NCBI GenBank assembly: GCA_002359075.1
Contig: DEQA01000240.1
Span: 1 to 8,750, forward strand
Length of the DNA: 8,750 bases
Reading direction: 5' to 3'
From: Planococcaceae bacterium UBA3378
GTDB lineage: Bacteria; Bacillota; Bacilli; Bacillales_A; Planococcaceae
Of the stretch, positions 1 to 7,145 are shown piece by piece. The translations under genes were made by a program, and so were the position numbers. Under the pieces are notes generated by a model, which saw only the letters and a list, made by a program, of their open reading frames with translations, was not told the DNA's origin and did not search any database. Position 1 is the stretch's first letter, and each line of letters starts with the position of its first letter.

Positions 1-297
1 TTTTTATCATCCGTTATGAACAATTTGCCGACTGTCATGATTGATGCACTGGCGATTGCCGAAACTAATACAACAGGTGTCATCCGCGATTCGCTCATCT
101 ATGCGAATGTCATCGGGTCGGATCTGGGGCCGAAAATTACGCCGATCGGTTCTTTAGCGACGCTCGTCTGGCTGCATGTGCTGTCTCATAAGGGAATCAA
201 CATTTCATGGGGGCAGTACTTTAAAACAGGGATTGTGCTGACGATTCCGATTTTGTTCTTTACATTGGTAGGGCTGTATATGACGTTTTTGATTTAG
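1..297 (+). CDS. arsB: Arsenite efflux permease ArsB, C-terminal fragment (5' end outside window)
   Basis: Integral membrane protein that exports arsenite (and antimonite), either alone or with an ArsA ATPase. The frame is open from base 1, so the gene starts upstream; 98 residues and a TAG stop are visible. The fragment carries conserved ArsB C-terminal motifs: SSVMNNLPTVM near its start, then YANVIGSDLGPKITPIGSLA and the following ATLVWLHVL. The last ~20 residues (ILFFTLVGLYMTFLI) form a hydrophobic final membrane helix ending almost at the stop. ArsB proteins are about 430 residues, so roughly the last quarter is seen. No ars regulator or reductase gene is visible here, so its operon lies to the left. 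It converges on xylR and appears functionally unrelated to the xylose genes. A related ArsB/NhaD-superfamily carrier is possible, but the DLGPKITPIGSLA stretch favours ArsB strongly. Confidence 0.9.
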   Translation, partial: FLSSVMNNLPTVMIDALAIAETNTTGVIRDSLIYANVIGSDLGPKITPIGSLATLVWLHVLSHKGINISWGQYFKTGIVLTIPILFFTLVGLYMTFLI

Positions 298-400
298 CGG
301 TTGTCCGGTGGGCGTTACTTTCCAAACAAGAAGCACGATTCCCTCCTGAAGAAAACTTCCTGGCATTAGCCGCTTTATCGGCATGATGCGATATCTACAC

Positions 401-463
401 AAAAACACCTTCCCGTTCATTTTCTGGTATGCCGTACCGGTTGATGATGGAAGGTGTTTTTTT
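401..463. terminator. Probable bidirectional intrinsic terminator between convergent arsB and xylR
   Basis: AAAAACACCTTCC (401-413) pairs perfectly with GGAAGGTGTTTTT (449-461), a 13-bp stem around a 35-nt loop. The loop contains a smaller GGTA/TACC hairpin that could shorten its effective length. A run of seven T (457-463) follows on the plus strand. On the minus strand the far arm ends in five T. It lies 104 nt after the arsB stop and 42 nt past the xylR stop, the expected place for a terminator shared by two converging genes. The unusually long loop is the only atypical point. Confidence 0.8.
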
Positions 464-504
464 ATTGATCTATTGAAGCGGTGTTTCAAAAGACACCGGC
501 TATT

Positions 505-1665
505 TTAGCTCCGTAACATTGTAGGCTGTAAAAACTGGTTGATCGCAATGGATGCAGCCCCTATGACGATTGCCTTATCCTGCAGTGTGGAAAATTCAAT
601 TTCCGTTGTATTCATCAAATAGGACCTCGACTGCTGTGTAATCATGTCATACATATACTGCTCAATATAGTGCTGAAGGAAGGTAATGCGGTTTCCGATG
701 ACTATTTTGGAAGGATTGAATGTATAGATTAAATTCACTAACCCTATCCCGATATGCTGACCGATCTCACGGAAAATAGGCTGCAAGGATGTTTCCTCCT
801 CCGCCAGCTGAATGATCTTCTCAATATTTAAGTTTTTGACGTTTAAAGCTGCCTCGGCTTCCTGGATTAAAGCATATTCAGATGCATAAGCCTCCCAGCA
901 GCCTTTTCTGCCGCACTTGCATTCTTTGCCGTTCACGTTGATGATCATATGGCCGTTTTCTCCGGAGTAGCCAAGCTCTCCCTGGTACAATTCCCCGTTC
1001 ACGAAAATCCCTACCCCGATTCCAAAGCCGATACTTACAAAGAGCATGTTCCGGTGCTGCTGATTGTGTATGAATGAAAACTCGGCAAAAGCGCCCGCAT
1101 TCGCTTCATTGCTAATATAAAGGGGATAATCCACATGCTCCGTCAGCATCGTCAGTAAATCGACATTTTGCCATCGCAGGTTCGGGGCATTTAAAATGAG
1201 GCCGTCTGTATCGATAATACCGGGCACAGCGATGCCTAGGCCGATAATTTCGTATGGGCTGTCAGGTACTTTGGATTCGAGGTAATGTATTAACTGGACA
1301 ATATTTTTGAAATAAACAGGCAGGGAGGTTTCTGCTATTTCCTCATTACACTCAAAAATGATATTGCCGCTTAAGTCCGTAATAATACCGCGTAAATAGT
1401 TAACGCCAATATCAATCCCGAGTGCATACCCCGCCTGTTCATTAAGCTTTAACAGACTGGACCTTCTCCCGCCGGTCGATGCATCCTTGCCTGCCTCCAA
1501 AATTAACTGTTCTTCTATTAATTCCTTTACCAAATTGGCGACAGTCGCTTTTTTTAATTCAGTATTTTCTATAATCTCATTACGGGAGGTGCAAGGGTTT
1601 AATAGAACTTGTTGAAGAATGGTTTCTTTATTTAGTTTTTTTCCTAGCTGCTGGTTCCAAGACAT
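505..1665 (-). CDS. xylR: Xylose operon repressor XylR, ROK family
   Basis: Transcriptional repressor expected to bind the xyl operator without xylose and release it when the sugar binds. The 386 residues match the usual Bacillus XylR length (about 385). Residues ~13-60 form a winged helix-turn-helix (TSRNEIIENTELKKATVANLVKELI), followed by the TGGRR segment at 64-68. From ~81 a ROK sugar-kinase-like domain begins with a phosphate-1 type motif (GIDIGVNYLRG, 83-93). The ROK zinc site is intact: H239 in ENGH and the CKCGRKGC cluster with C249, C251 and C256. At 186-189 the sequence is NEAN, where ROK sugar kinases have N-D-A-N with the catalytic Asp, so this protein probably binds sugar without phosphorylating it. 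The ATG is preceded by a GAGGGGG ribosome binding site 5 nt away. It is divergent from xylF and shares the 150-bp control region, so autoregulation is likely. XylR rather than another ROK regulator is inferred mainly from the adjoining xylose genes. Confidence 0.93.
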   Translation of the reverse strand: MSWNQQLGKKLNKETILQQVLLNPCTSRNEIIENTELKKATVANLVKELIEEQLILEAGKDASTGGRRSSLLKLNEQAGYALGIDIGVNYLRGIITDLSGNIIFECNEEIAETSLPVYFKNIVQLIHYLESKVPDSPYEIIGLGIAVPGIIDTDGLILNAPNLRWQNVDLLTMLTEHVDYPLYISNEANAGAFAEFSFIHNQQHRNMLFVSIGFGIGVGIFVNGELYQGELGYSGENGHMIINVNGKECKCGRKGCWEAYASEYALIQEAEAALNVKNLNIEKIIQLAEEETSLQPIFREIGQHIGIGLVNLIYTFNPSKIVIGNRITFLQHYIEQYMYDMITQQSRSYLMNTTEIEFSTLQDKAIVIGAASIAINQFLQPTMLRS

Positions 1666-1691
1666 AATTTCCCCCTCTTCTTATATGCATC

Positions 1692-1721
1692 ATTATATGT
1701 AGATAGAGGCATATTTGTAAA
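1692..1721 (-). promoter_or_regulatory. Sigma-A-like promoter of xylR
   Basis: On the minus strand a TTTACA -35 box (1716-1721, 5/6 match to TTGACA) is separated by 18 bp from a perfect TATAAT -10 box (1692-1697). Transcription would begin near 1685, giving a leader of about 20 nt before the xylR ATG. The shared palindrome at 1731-1755 sits 9 bp upstream of the -35 box. This suggests weaker repression of xylR than of xylF, or an effect on polymerase access. The boxes are read by eye; the start point is inferred. Confidence 0.7.
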
Positions 1722-1730
1722 ATTGAAAAA

Positions 1731-1755
1731 ACTTTGTTTACCGAATAGACAAAGT
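1731..1755. promoter_or_regulatory. Probable XylR operator (25-bp near-palindrome)
   Basis: Left arm ACTTTGTtTA (1731-1740) and right arm TAgACAAAGT (1746-1755) are inverted repeats with one mismatch, around the 5-bp centre CCGAA. Size and the TTTGTT...ACAAA layout resemble known Bacillus XylR operators, which are also about 25-bp palindromes with TTTGTT/AACAAA cores. The right arm contains the whole predicted -35 box of xylF, so bound repressor would block polymerase there. It is the only strong dyad seen in the xylR-xylF gap. Assignment to XylR rests on position and this resemblance. Confidence 0.78.
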
Positions 1756-1774
1756 ATTATGACTATGATATCAT
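1746..1774 (+). promoter_or_regulatory. Sigma-A-like promoter of the xylFGHAB operon
   Basis: TAGACA (1746-1751, 5/6 to TTGACA), a 17-bp spacer and TATCAT (1769-1774, 5/6 to TATAAT) form a promoter with optimal spacing. An extended -10 TG at 1766-1767 (TGa before TATCAT) strengthens it. Transcription is expected to start near 1781, giving a leader of about 35 nt to the xylF ATG. The -35 lies inside the right arm of the putative XylR operator. Other -10-like hexamers nearby (TATTAT at 1755, TATGAT at 1764) lack a partner -35 at proper spacing. Confidence 0.65.
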
Positions 1775-1815
1775 GACTTTAAGTTACATTAAAAGGAAAA
1801 AGGGGGATTTTTTCT

Positions 1816-2901
1816 ATGGGGAAATGTAAGGGGTTTCATTTGTTCGCTGTATTTTTGTTCGCAGTGCTGCTTTTAGCGGCATGCGGCCAGGATTCCGGTT
1901 CATCTTCTAATGAAGATTCGTCTGAAGGTGGGGACAGCAAAGGCAGCGACAGCTTGAAAATCGGGTTATCGGTTTCTGATTTAACGTTAGAGCGCTGGCA
2001 GCATGACCGGGACTTCTTTATTGCCAAGGCGGAAGAATTAGGTGCAGAGGTAATTGTTCAGTCTGCTGATGGGGATGAAGCACAGCAATTATCACAAATC
2101 CAAAATATGCTTTCGCAGGAAATCGATGTGCTGGTGATTATTGCGATTAACTCGGATGCCTTATCAACGGTAGTGGAGCAGGCAAAGGCGGAGGGAGTAC
2201 CTGTTTTGGCATATGACCGCTTAATTAACAATGCTGAAATTGATGCGTATGTATCTTTTGACAATGTGCGTGTAGGGGAAATGCAGGCGGAGTATTTAGT
2301 GAATCTGAAGCCTTCAGGAAATTACTTCTTGATGGGCGGGTCTCCAACGGATAACAATGCAAAAATGTTCCGTGAAGGCCAAATGAATATTATCCAGCCG
2401 TTAGTGGATGCAGGGGATATAACGATTGTCGGTGATCAATGGGCAAAAGACTGGGATGCCAACGAAGCGCTGAAAATTATGGAAAATGCATTAACAGCCA
2501 CGCAAAATAAAATTGACGTAGTCGTCGCTTCCAATGATAATACGGCCGGCGGTGCAATTCAGGCACTGGACGCGCAGGGCTTAGCCGGTAAAGTCCTTAT
2601 TTCCGGACAGGATGCCGATTTGGCTGGTGTGCAGCGGATCGCCGAAGGCTTACAGACGATGACGGTGTATAAACCGATTAAGCTGATTGCTGAAAAAAGC
2701 GCTGAAGTAGCTGTACAGCTTGGTAAAGGGGAAAAGGTGACAGGGGACGATACAGTGAACAATGGTGCAGTCGATGTGCCGTATATCATGCTGGATCCTG
2801 TATCTGTCGGCAAGGAAGAAATTCCTGATACGGTCATTGCCGATGAATTCCATTCCTATGATGATGTGTATAAAAACGTGCCGGAAAACGAACGGCCATA
2901 A
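1816..2901 (+). CDS. xylF: D-xylose ABC transporter, substrate-binding lipoprotein XylF
   Basis: Extracytoplasmic receptor that captures D-xylose and delivers it to XylGH. Of 361 residues, 1-23 form a lipoprotein signal: basic MGKCK, a hydrophobic run, and lipobox L20-A21-A22-C23, so mature protein would be anchored by Cys23. A Ser/Asp/Glu/Gly-rich linker (25-46) follows, typical of Gram-positive binding lipoproteins. The remainder is a periplasmic-binding-protein type I fold closely resembling enterobacterial XylF, with LERWQ (58-62), AYDR (132-135), FDN (148-150), SNDNTAGG (239-246), GQDAD (264-268) and VYKP (284-287), regions expected to line the xylose pocket. Enterobacterial XylF is about 330 residues; the extra length is the signal and linker. 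ATG 1816 follows AGGGGG by 9 nt and is immediately upstream of the signal peptide. It is first in the operon and followed by a hairpin. Specificity for xylose is inferred from motifs and neighbours. Confidence 0.95.
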   Translation: MGKCKGFHLFAVFLFAVLLLAACGQDSGSSSNEDSSEGGDSKGSDSLKIGLSVSDLTLERWQHDRDFFIAKAEELGAEVIVQSADGDEAQQLSQIQNMLSQEIDVLVIIAINSDALSTVVEQAKAEGVPVLAYDRLINNAEIDAYVSFDNVRVGEMQAEYLVNLKPSGNYFLMGGSPTDNNAKMFREGQMNIIQPLVDAGDITIVGDQWAKDWDANEALKIMENALTATQNKIDVVVASNDNTAGGAIQALDAQGLAGKVLISGQDADLAGVQRIAEGLQTMTVYKPIKLIAEKSAEVAVQLGKGEKVTGDDTVNNGAVDVPYIMLDPVSVGKEEIPDTVIADEFHSYDDVYKNVPENERP

Positions 2902-2908
2902 ATAATTG

Positions 2909-2940
2909 AAAAGGAGATGAAAAATCTCCTTTTTCTTTTA
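2909..2940 (+). terminator. Intrinsic terminator/attenuator after xylF
   Basis: AAAAGGAGAT (2909-2918) and ATCTCCTTTT (2924-2933) form a perfect 10-bp stem with a GAAAA loop, running into the T-rich tract TTTTTCTTTTA (2930-2940). It begins 7 nt after the xylF stop. No convincing promoter is seen before xylG, so it is probably leaky. It would end much of the message after xylF and stabilise its 3' end, giving excess binding protein over XylG and XylH. This is a common arrangement in sugar ABC operons; leakiness is inferred. Confidence 0.82.
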
Positions 2941-2984
2941 AAAATGAAGTCTGATTATTTTGAATAATTTATCTGTAAGGCGTT

Positions 2985-2990
2985 GGGAGG
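2985..2990 (+). promoter_or_regulatory. Ribosome binding site fixing the xylG start
   Basis: GGGAGG lies 7 nt before ATG 2998. An in-frame TTG at 2983 would give five more residues, but it overlaps this site and has no Shine-Dalgarno sequence of its own, so ATG 2998 is preferred. Confidence 0.8.
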
Positions 2991-2997
2991 GAAAAGC

Positions 2998-4524
2998 ATG
3001 GAAGCATTTGCTCTTGAAATGAAAAGCATTACGAAAGAGTTCCCTGGGGTGAAAGCGCTTGATAATGTCACATTTTCTGTCCGAAAAGGCGAAATACATG
3101 CGCTTTGTGGGGAGAATGGTGCAGGTAAGTCCACTTTAATGAAGGTATTAAGCGGGGTCTATCCGCATGGCACCTATTCGGGCAGCATTTACATTAACCA
3201 TCAGGAGAAGAGCTTTAAAAATATTAAGGAATCGCAGGATGCCGGGATCGCGATCATTTACCAGGAACTGGCATTGATCGAGGAGCTGTCCATTGCTGAA
3301 AATTTATTTTTGGGGCATGACCTCATGCGCCAGCCGATTATCAATTGGAATGAAATTTACCGGCAGGCCATGATCGCATTAAAGAAAGTGGGATTGGAAG
3401 TAGATCCTCAAATGAAGGTAAAAGAGTTAACGGTCGGAAAACAGCAGCTTTTGGAAATTGCGAAAGCGCTGATGAAAAATACGGACATTTTAATTTTGGA
3501 TGAGCCGACAGCTGCATTAACTGAAAGTGATGTGGCGGTGCTGGTTACATTGCTAAATGAACTTCGACAACAAGGTGTAACGTGCATATACATTTCACAC
3601 AAGCTGGGCGAGGTGATGGAACTTGCGGATTCTGTAACGATTTTGCGGGACGGCAAAACGATTTCTACAGAATCGATTGCGGATATGTCCGAGGATAAAA
3701 TCATTACCAAAATGGTGGGGCGTGAACTGACAGAGCTGTTCCCGTACGAAGCGCATGACATTCGTGATGAAAATGTATTATGTGTCGAAAATTACACTTC
3801 ATATGATAAAGCCGGAAAAAAAGTAGTAACGGATATAAACTTTCATTTAAAAAAAGGCGAGATTTTAGGTTTTTCAGGTCTTATGGGGGCAGGGCGTTCC
3901 GAGTTATTTATCAGCCTGTTTGGAGGGCTGCCGGGTAAAAAGGAAGGCAGCGTGGCAATCGATGGGAAGGCGGTAACTATTAAGATGCCGGCAGATGCGA
4001 TCCGGGAAGGATTGGCGTATGTGTCGGAGGACCGTAAACGGTACGGGCTTGTACTGGGGATGGATATTACCAAAAATACGACATTAATTGCCTTAAATAA
4101 AGTGATGAAGCTGAAGATGATCAACCAGGCTCTTGAGATAAAGCATGCCGAGGACATTACCAGCAAAATGAAGCTCAAAGCTCCCCATCTCGATGTGGAG
4201 GTTGGAAAACTGAGCGGTGGAAACCAGCAAAAGGTAGTGCTCAGTAAATGGATCATGAACAATCCGAAAGTGTTAATTTTAGATGAACCGACCCGCGGGA
4301 TTGATGTCGGGGCAAAATATGAAATCTATAAAATTATGAATGAGTTAGTGCAGCAAGGTGTCGGGATTGTACTCATTTCTTCAGAGCTCCCGGAAGTTTT
4401 AGGGATGTCAGACCGGATCGTAGTAATGAGCAACGGACGTATAACCGGAGAGTTCACCCGAAAGGAAGCAACGCAGGAGAAAATTATGATGTGCGCGACA
4501 GGAGGCGAGGAAGTTGTCCAATGA
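2998..4524 (+). CDS. xylG: D-xylose ABC transporter, tandem ATP-binding protein XylG
   Basis: Cytoplasmic ATPase that powers xylose import through XylH. Its 508 residues contain two ABC domains in one chain, normal for the CUT2 (ribose/xylose/galactose) class. Domain 1: Walker A GENGAGKS (38-45), Q-loop Q89, signature-like LTVGKQQ (145-151), Walker B ILILDE (164-169), H-loop H201. Domain 2: Walker A-like GLMGAGRS (294-301) with Arg in place of the usual Lys, canonical signature LSGGNQQ (405-411), Walker B VLILDE (425-430), then PTRGIDVG (431-438), and SSELPE (461-466) instead of an H-loop His. The degenerate second domain is typical of this subfamily, so it is not evidence of damage. The start is set by GGGAGG upstream. 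Its last 11 nt overlap xylH, implying translational coupling. RbsA and MglA are close paralogues; the xylose assignment comes from the surrounding xyl genes. Confidence 0.94.
   Translation: MEAFALEMKSITKEFPGVKALDNVTFSVRKGEIHALCGENGAGKSTLMKVLSGVYPHGTYSGSIYINHQEKSFKNIKESQDAGIAIIYQELALIEELSIAENLFLGHDLMRQPIINWNEIYRQAMIALKKVGLEVDPQMKVKELTVGKQQLLEIAKALMKNTDILILDEPTAALTESDVAVLVTLLNELRQQGVTCIYISHKLGEVMELADSVTILRDGKTISTESIADMSEDKIITKMVGRELTELFPYEAHDIRDENVLCVENYTSYDKAGKKVVTDINFHLKKGEILGFSGLMGAGRSELFISLFGGLPGKKEGSVAIDGKAVTIKMPADAIREGLAYVSEDRKRYGLVLGMDITKNTTLIALNKVMKLKMINQALEIKHAEDITSKMKLKAPHLDVEVGKLSGGNQQKVVLSKWIMNNPKVLILDEPTRGIDVGAKYEIYKIMNELVQQGVGIVLISSELPEVLGMSDRIVVMSNGRITGEFTRKEATQEKIMMCATGGEEVVQ
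4500..4505 (+). promoter_or_regulatory. Ribosome binding site supporting a TTG start for xylH
   Basis: A perfect AGGAGG ends 8 nt before TTG 4514. The next in-frame ATG (4532) is 26 nt from it and lacks a better site. The ATG at 4521 is in another frame. The site lies within the last codons of xylG. Confidence 0.8.
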
Positions 4525-5689
4525 ACAAGCGATGATCAAACAGCCACAGCTTCAAGAAAAGGAACGTAAATTATTATTCAAATTTGATTTGCAATCCTAT
4601 ACATTAATCTTTGCTTTAGTCAGTATAGCGATCATTTTTACGATATTGACAGGTGGGGAGTTTGTGTCATCCCGGAATATCTCCAACTTGTTTACGCAAA
4701 TGTCGGTGATTGCCATTTTAGCTGTCGGGATGACGTTAATTATTGTAGCAGGACATATTGATTTGTCGGTAGGGTCCATTGTCGGGTTAACAGGCGGTAT
4801 TGCGGCGATGCTGCAAGTATGGCAAGGCTGGGGTACCCCGGCAGTCGTACTTGCTGCTGTAGTCTTCGGTGCTGTATTAGGACTGTGGCAGGGATGGTGG
4901 GTAGCATATCGGGCGGTTCCGGCATTCATTGTCACACTTGGCGGTATGCTTATTTTCCGGGGAATATTAATCGGCCTTTCGGACGGGCAGACAGTAGCCG
5001 GATTAGATGCTTCCTTTAAAAAGATCGGCAACAGCTATTTACCGTTCGTGTTTGGCTATATACTAGTGGCCGTTGCTGTCATCCTGCTGTTTACGATCAC
5101 AATGCGCGGCAGAAGTAAACGAAGCGAAATGGGTCTGTTAGTAGCGCCTGCTTCTATTGATTACGGGAAAATTACGTTTTACTCTGTCATGATTTTCGGT
5201 ATGACATATATGCTGAACCGTTATTTAGGTGTCCCGGTACCATTTTTAATCGTCGTGTCGATCGCGCTGCTATTTGTCTTTGTGACAAATAAAACAGCCT
5301 TTGGTCGCCGTATTTATGCGATGGGCGGAAATCCGGAAGCCGCTGCATTGTCGGGGATCAACATTAAACGCAATACGTTAAGCGTCTTTATTATTATGGG
5401 TGCTTTAGCAGGGGTAGCAGGCGTCCTTTTATCAGCCCGGTTAAACGCTGCGACGGTATCGGCCGGCAATAGCTATGAGCTGGATGCCATCGCTGCCTGT
5501 GTCATCGGCGGCACCAGTTTAATGGGGGGGAAAGGAAAGATTTTTGGAGCATTGATCGGTGCGCTCATTATGGCATCGATCGATAACGGAATGTCCATGA
5601 TGAACATCGGTGCTTACTGGCAGTACATTGTAAAAGGTTTAATTTTGATTCTAGCAGTTTGGGTTGATGTAGTGAGTAAAAACAAATAG
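4514..5689 (+). CDS. xylH: D-xylose ABC transporter, permease XylH
   Basis: Inner-membrane channel of the xylose importer, of the BPD_transp_2 (RbsC-like) permease family. It has 391 residues, close to enterobacterial XylH (about 393). An N-terminal cytoplasmic tail (1-27) is followed by about ten to twelve hydrophobic segments, roughly 28-46, 63-80, 87-101, 109-130, 136-154, 177-197, 220-235, 241-257, 288-306, 322-337, 343-359 and 368-386. Family motifs include AGHIDLSVGS (79-88), the cytoplasmic EAA-like loop GGNPEAAALSGI (271-282) that should contact XylG, and GGTSLMGGKG (332-341). Translation starts at TTG within the xylG 3' end, behind a perfect AGGAGG. The stop is followed 1 nt later by the xylA ribosome binding site, so xylGHA look tightly coupled. 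RbsC-type permeases are similar in sequence; xylose specificity is inferred from context. Confidence 0.94.
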   Translation: MSNEQAMIKQPQLQEKERKLLFKFDLQSYTLIFALVSIAIIFTILTGGEFVSSRNISNLFTQMSVIAILAVGMTLIIVAGHIDLSVGSIVGLTGGIAAMLQVWQGWGTPAVVLAAVVFGAVLGLWQGWWVAYRAVPAFIVTLGGMLIFRGILIGLSDGQTVAGLDASFKKIGNSYLPFVFGYILVAVAVILLFTITMRGRSKRSEMGLLVAPASIDYGKITFYSVMIFGMTYMLNRYLGVPVPFLIVVSIALLFVFVTNKTAFGRRIYAMGGNPEAAALSGINIKRNTLSVFIIMGALAGVAGVLLSARLNAATVSAGNSYELDAIAACVIGGTSLMGGKGKIFGALIGALIMASIDNGMSMMNIGAYWQYIVKGLILILAVWVDVVSKNK

Positions 5690-5704
5690 TAGGAGGCCAA
5701 TAGA

Positions 5705-7024
5705 ATGGCATATTTTAAAGATATTTCAGCAATTCAATATGAAGGGCCGCACTCCAAAAATGGATTGGCATTTAAATATTATCAGGCGGAAGAAAAAGTC
5801 GGCGGCAAAACGATGGAAGAGATGCTGCGCTTTGCCGTTGCCTATTGGCATACCTTTACGTATGACGGCGGAGATCCTTTCGGGGATGGCAATATGCAGC
5901 GCACATGGAACCGCTATTCAGAAATGGATTTGGCAAAAGCACGCGTCGAAGCTTCCTTTGAATTTTATGAGAAATTAAACGTTCCGTTCTTTTGCTTCCA
6001 CGATGTGGATGTCGCACCGGAAGGCGTCTCGTTAGCGGAAACAAACAAAAATTTAGATATCATTATAGACGAAATAGAAAGCCATTTGAAAACATCGAAA
6101 ACAAAGCTTTTATGGAATACGGCCAATATGTTCTCGCATCCGCGGTTTGTTCACGGGGCAGCCACATCACCAAATGCGGATGTGTTTGCCTATTCAGCTG
6201 CGAAAGTAAAAAAAGGACTGGAGATTGCAAAGCGCCTGAATGCCGAGAATTATGTATTTTGGGGCGGCCGCGAAGGATATGAAACACTGTTAAACACGAA
6301 TATGAAGCTGGAACAGGATAATCTGGCGCGGTTTTTCCATATGGCGGTTGATTATGCGAAGGAAATTGGATATGAAGGGCAGTTTTTGATTGAGCCGAAG
6401 CCAAAGGAACCGACAAAGCATCAGTATGATTTTGATGTAGCAACAGGGATCGGTTTTTTGCGCACATATGGACTGGAACATCATTTTAAATTCAATATCG
6501 AGGCAAATCATGCTACATTAGCCGGCCACACATTTGAGCATGAGCTGCATCTGGCGCGCATCAACGGCATGCTCGGCTCTGTCGATGCAAACCAAGGCGA
6601 TACATTACTAGGATGGGATACGGATGAATTCCCGACAGACTTATATTCCAATACACTGGCCATGTATGAAATTCTAAAAAACAGCGGGCTTGGAAAAGGC
6701 GGCTTGAATTTTGATGCAAAAGTCCGCCGCGGATCGTTTGAACAAGATGACTTGTTCTACGCCCATATTGCCGGAATGGATTCATTTGCCATCGGACTAA
6801 AAACAGCCTATCAACTGCTGCAGGACCGTGTACTCGAAGAGTTTGTGGATCAGCGCTACGACAGCTACCAGTCGGGTATCGGACAAAAGATCGTGGAAGG
6901 GACGACGGATTTCAAAGAATTGGAGACATATGCATTGGGTCTTACGGACATACACAATACATCCGGACGTACAGAAAAACTAAAAATGATCATTAATCAA
7001 TATTTATTAAATACCGTAAAGTAA
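5705..7024 (+). CDS. xylA: Xylose isomerase XylA
   Basis: Cytoplasmic, metal-dependent aldose-ketose isomerase converting D-xylose to D-xylulose, the first catabolic step. At 439 residues it matches class II isomerases (about 440) with the longer N-terminus. The catalytic pair is visible in FHDVD (H99, D102). The metal- and substrate-binding set appears complete: E230 and K232 in IEPKPKEP, E266 and H269 in NIEANH, D294 in SVDANQGD, D305 and D307 in GWDTDE, and D337 in NFDAK. These positions run two below those of the E. coli enzyme. WNTANMFSHPRFVHGAATSPNADVFA-like and WGGREGYE (186-193) segments are also characteristic. ATG 5705 follows AGGAGG (5691-5696) by 8 nt, 15 nt after xylH. Placement behind the transporter genes gives one import-and-isomerise unit. 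Nothing looks damaged. Confidence 0.98.
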   Translation: MAYFKDISAIQYEGPHSKNGLAFKYYQAEEKVGGKTMEEMLRFAVAYWHTFTYDGGDPFGDGNMQRTWNRYSEMDLAKARVEASFEFYEKLNVPFFCFHDVDVAPEGVSLAETNKNLDIIIDEIESHLKTSKTKLLWNTANMFSHPRFVHGAATSPNADVFAYSAAKVKKGLEIAKRLNAENYVFWGGREGYETLLNTNMKLEQDNLARFFHMAVDYAKEIGYEGQFLIEPKPKEPTKHQYDFDVATGIGFLRTYGLEHHFKFNIEANHATLAGHTFEHELHLARINGMLGSVDANQGDTLLGWDTDEFPTDLYSNTLAMYEILKNSGLGKGGLNFDAKVRRGSFEQDDLFYAHIAGMDSFAIGLKTAYQLLQDRVLEEFVDQRYDSYQSGIGQKIVEGTTDFKELETYALGLTDIHNTSGRTEKLKMIINQYLLNTVK

Positions 7025-7056
7025 CAGGGGCTTGACCGGTTTCTTGCAGGGAAGCT

Positions 7057-7143
7057 ATGTTAGTAGAAAAAAGAGTTTACTATATTGAAATATCCAAGCA
7101 TTCGCACAAGCTGCTTGAGGCCGTCTACCAATCACATGTGTAA
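7057..7143 (+). CDS. Possible 28-residue small ORF between xylA and xylB
   Basis: An ATG-to-TAA frame of 28 codons sits in the xylA-xylB gap, 32 nt after xylA. The product begins MLVEKRVYYIEIS and ends YQSHV; it is basic-to-neutral, with three His and three Tyr, no membrane segment and no motif I recognise. An AGGGA (7048-7052) lies only 4 nt before the ATG, a poor ribosome binding site. Its stop codon is 2 nt before a terminator-like hairpin, so it might be a leader ORF whose translation affects the hairpin, a small protein gene, or chance. A frame of this length often arises by chance, hence low confidence. Confidence 0.25.
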   Translation: MLVEKRVYYIEISKHSHKLLEAVYQSHV

Positions 7144-7145
7144 GC

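Noticed and set aside
205..489. 94-codon open frame on the minus strand spanning the arsB end and the intergenic region.
   Set aside because: It overlaps the clear arsB coding sequence and the terminator, has no ribosome binding site, and its product shows no recognisable features.
479..498. Small hairpin CGGTGT/ACACCG just past the xylR stop on the minus strand.
   Set aside because: The stem is only 6 bp with no T-tract on either strand; the 401-463 structure is a far better terminator.
1987..2000. Possible catabolite-responsive element (TTAGAGCGCTGGCA) early in xylF.
   Set aside because: It departs from the cre consensus TGWAANCGNTNWCA at three defined positions, and the sequence encodes the conserved LERWQ motif. 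No better cre was seen in the control region, so CcpA control is neither shown nor excluded.
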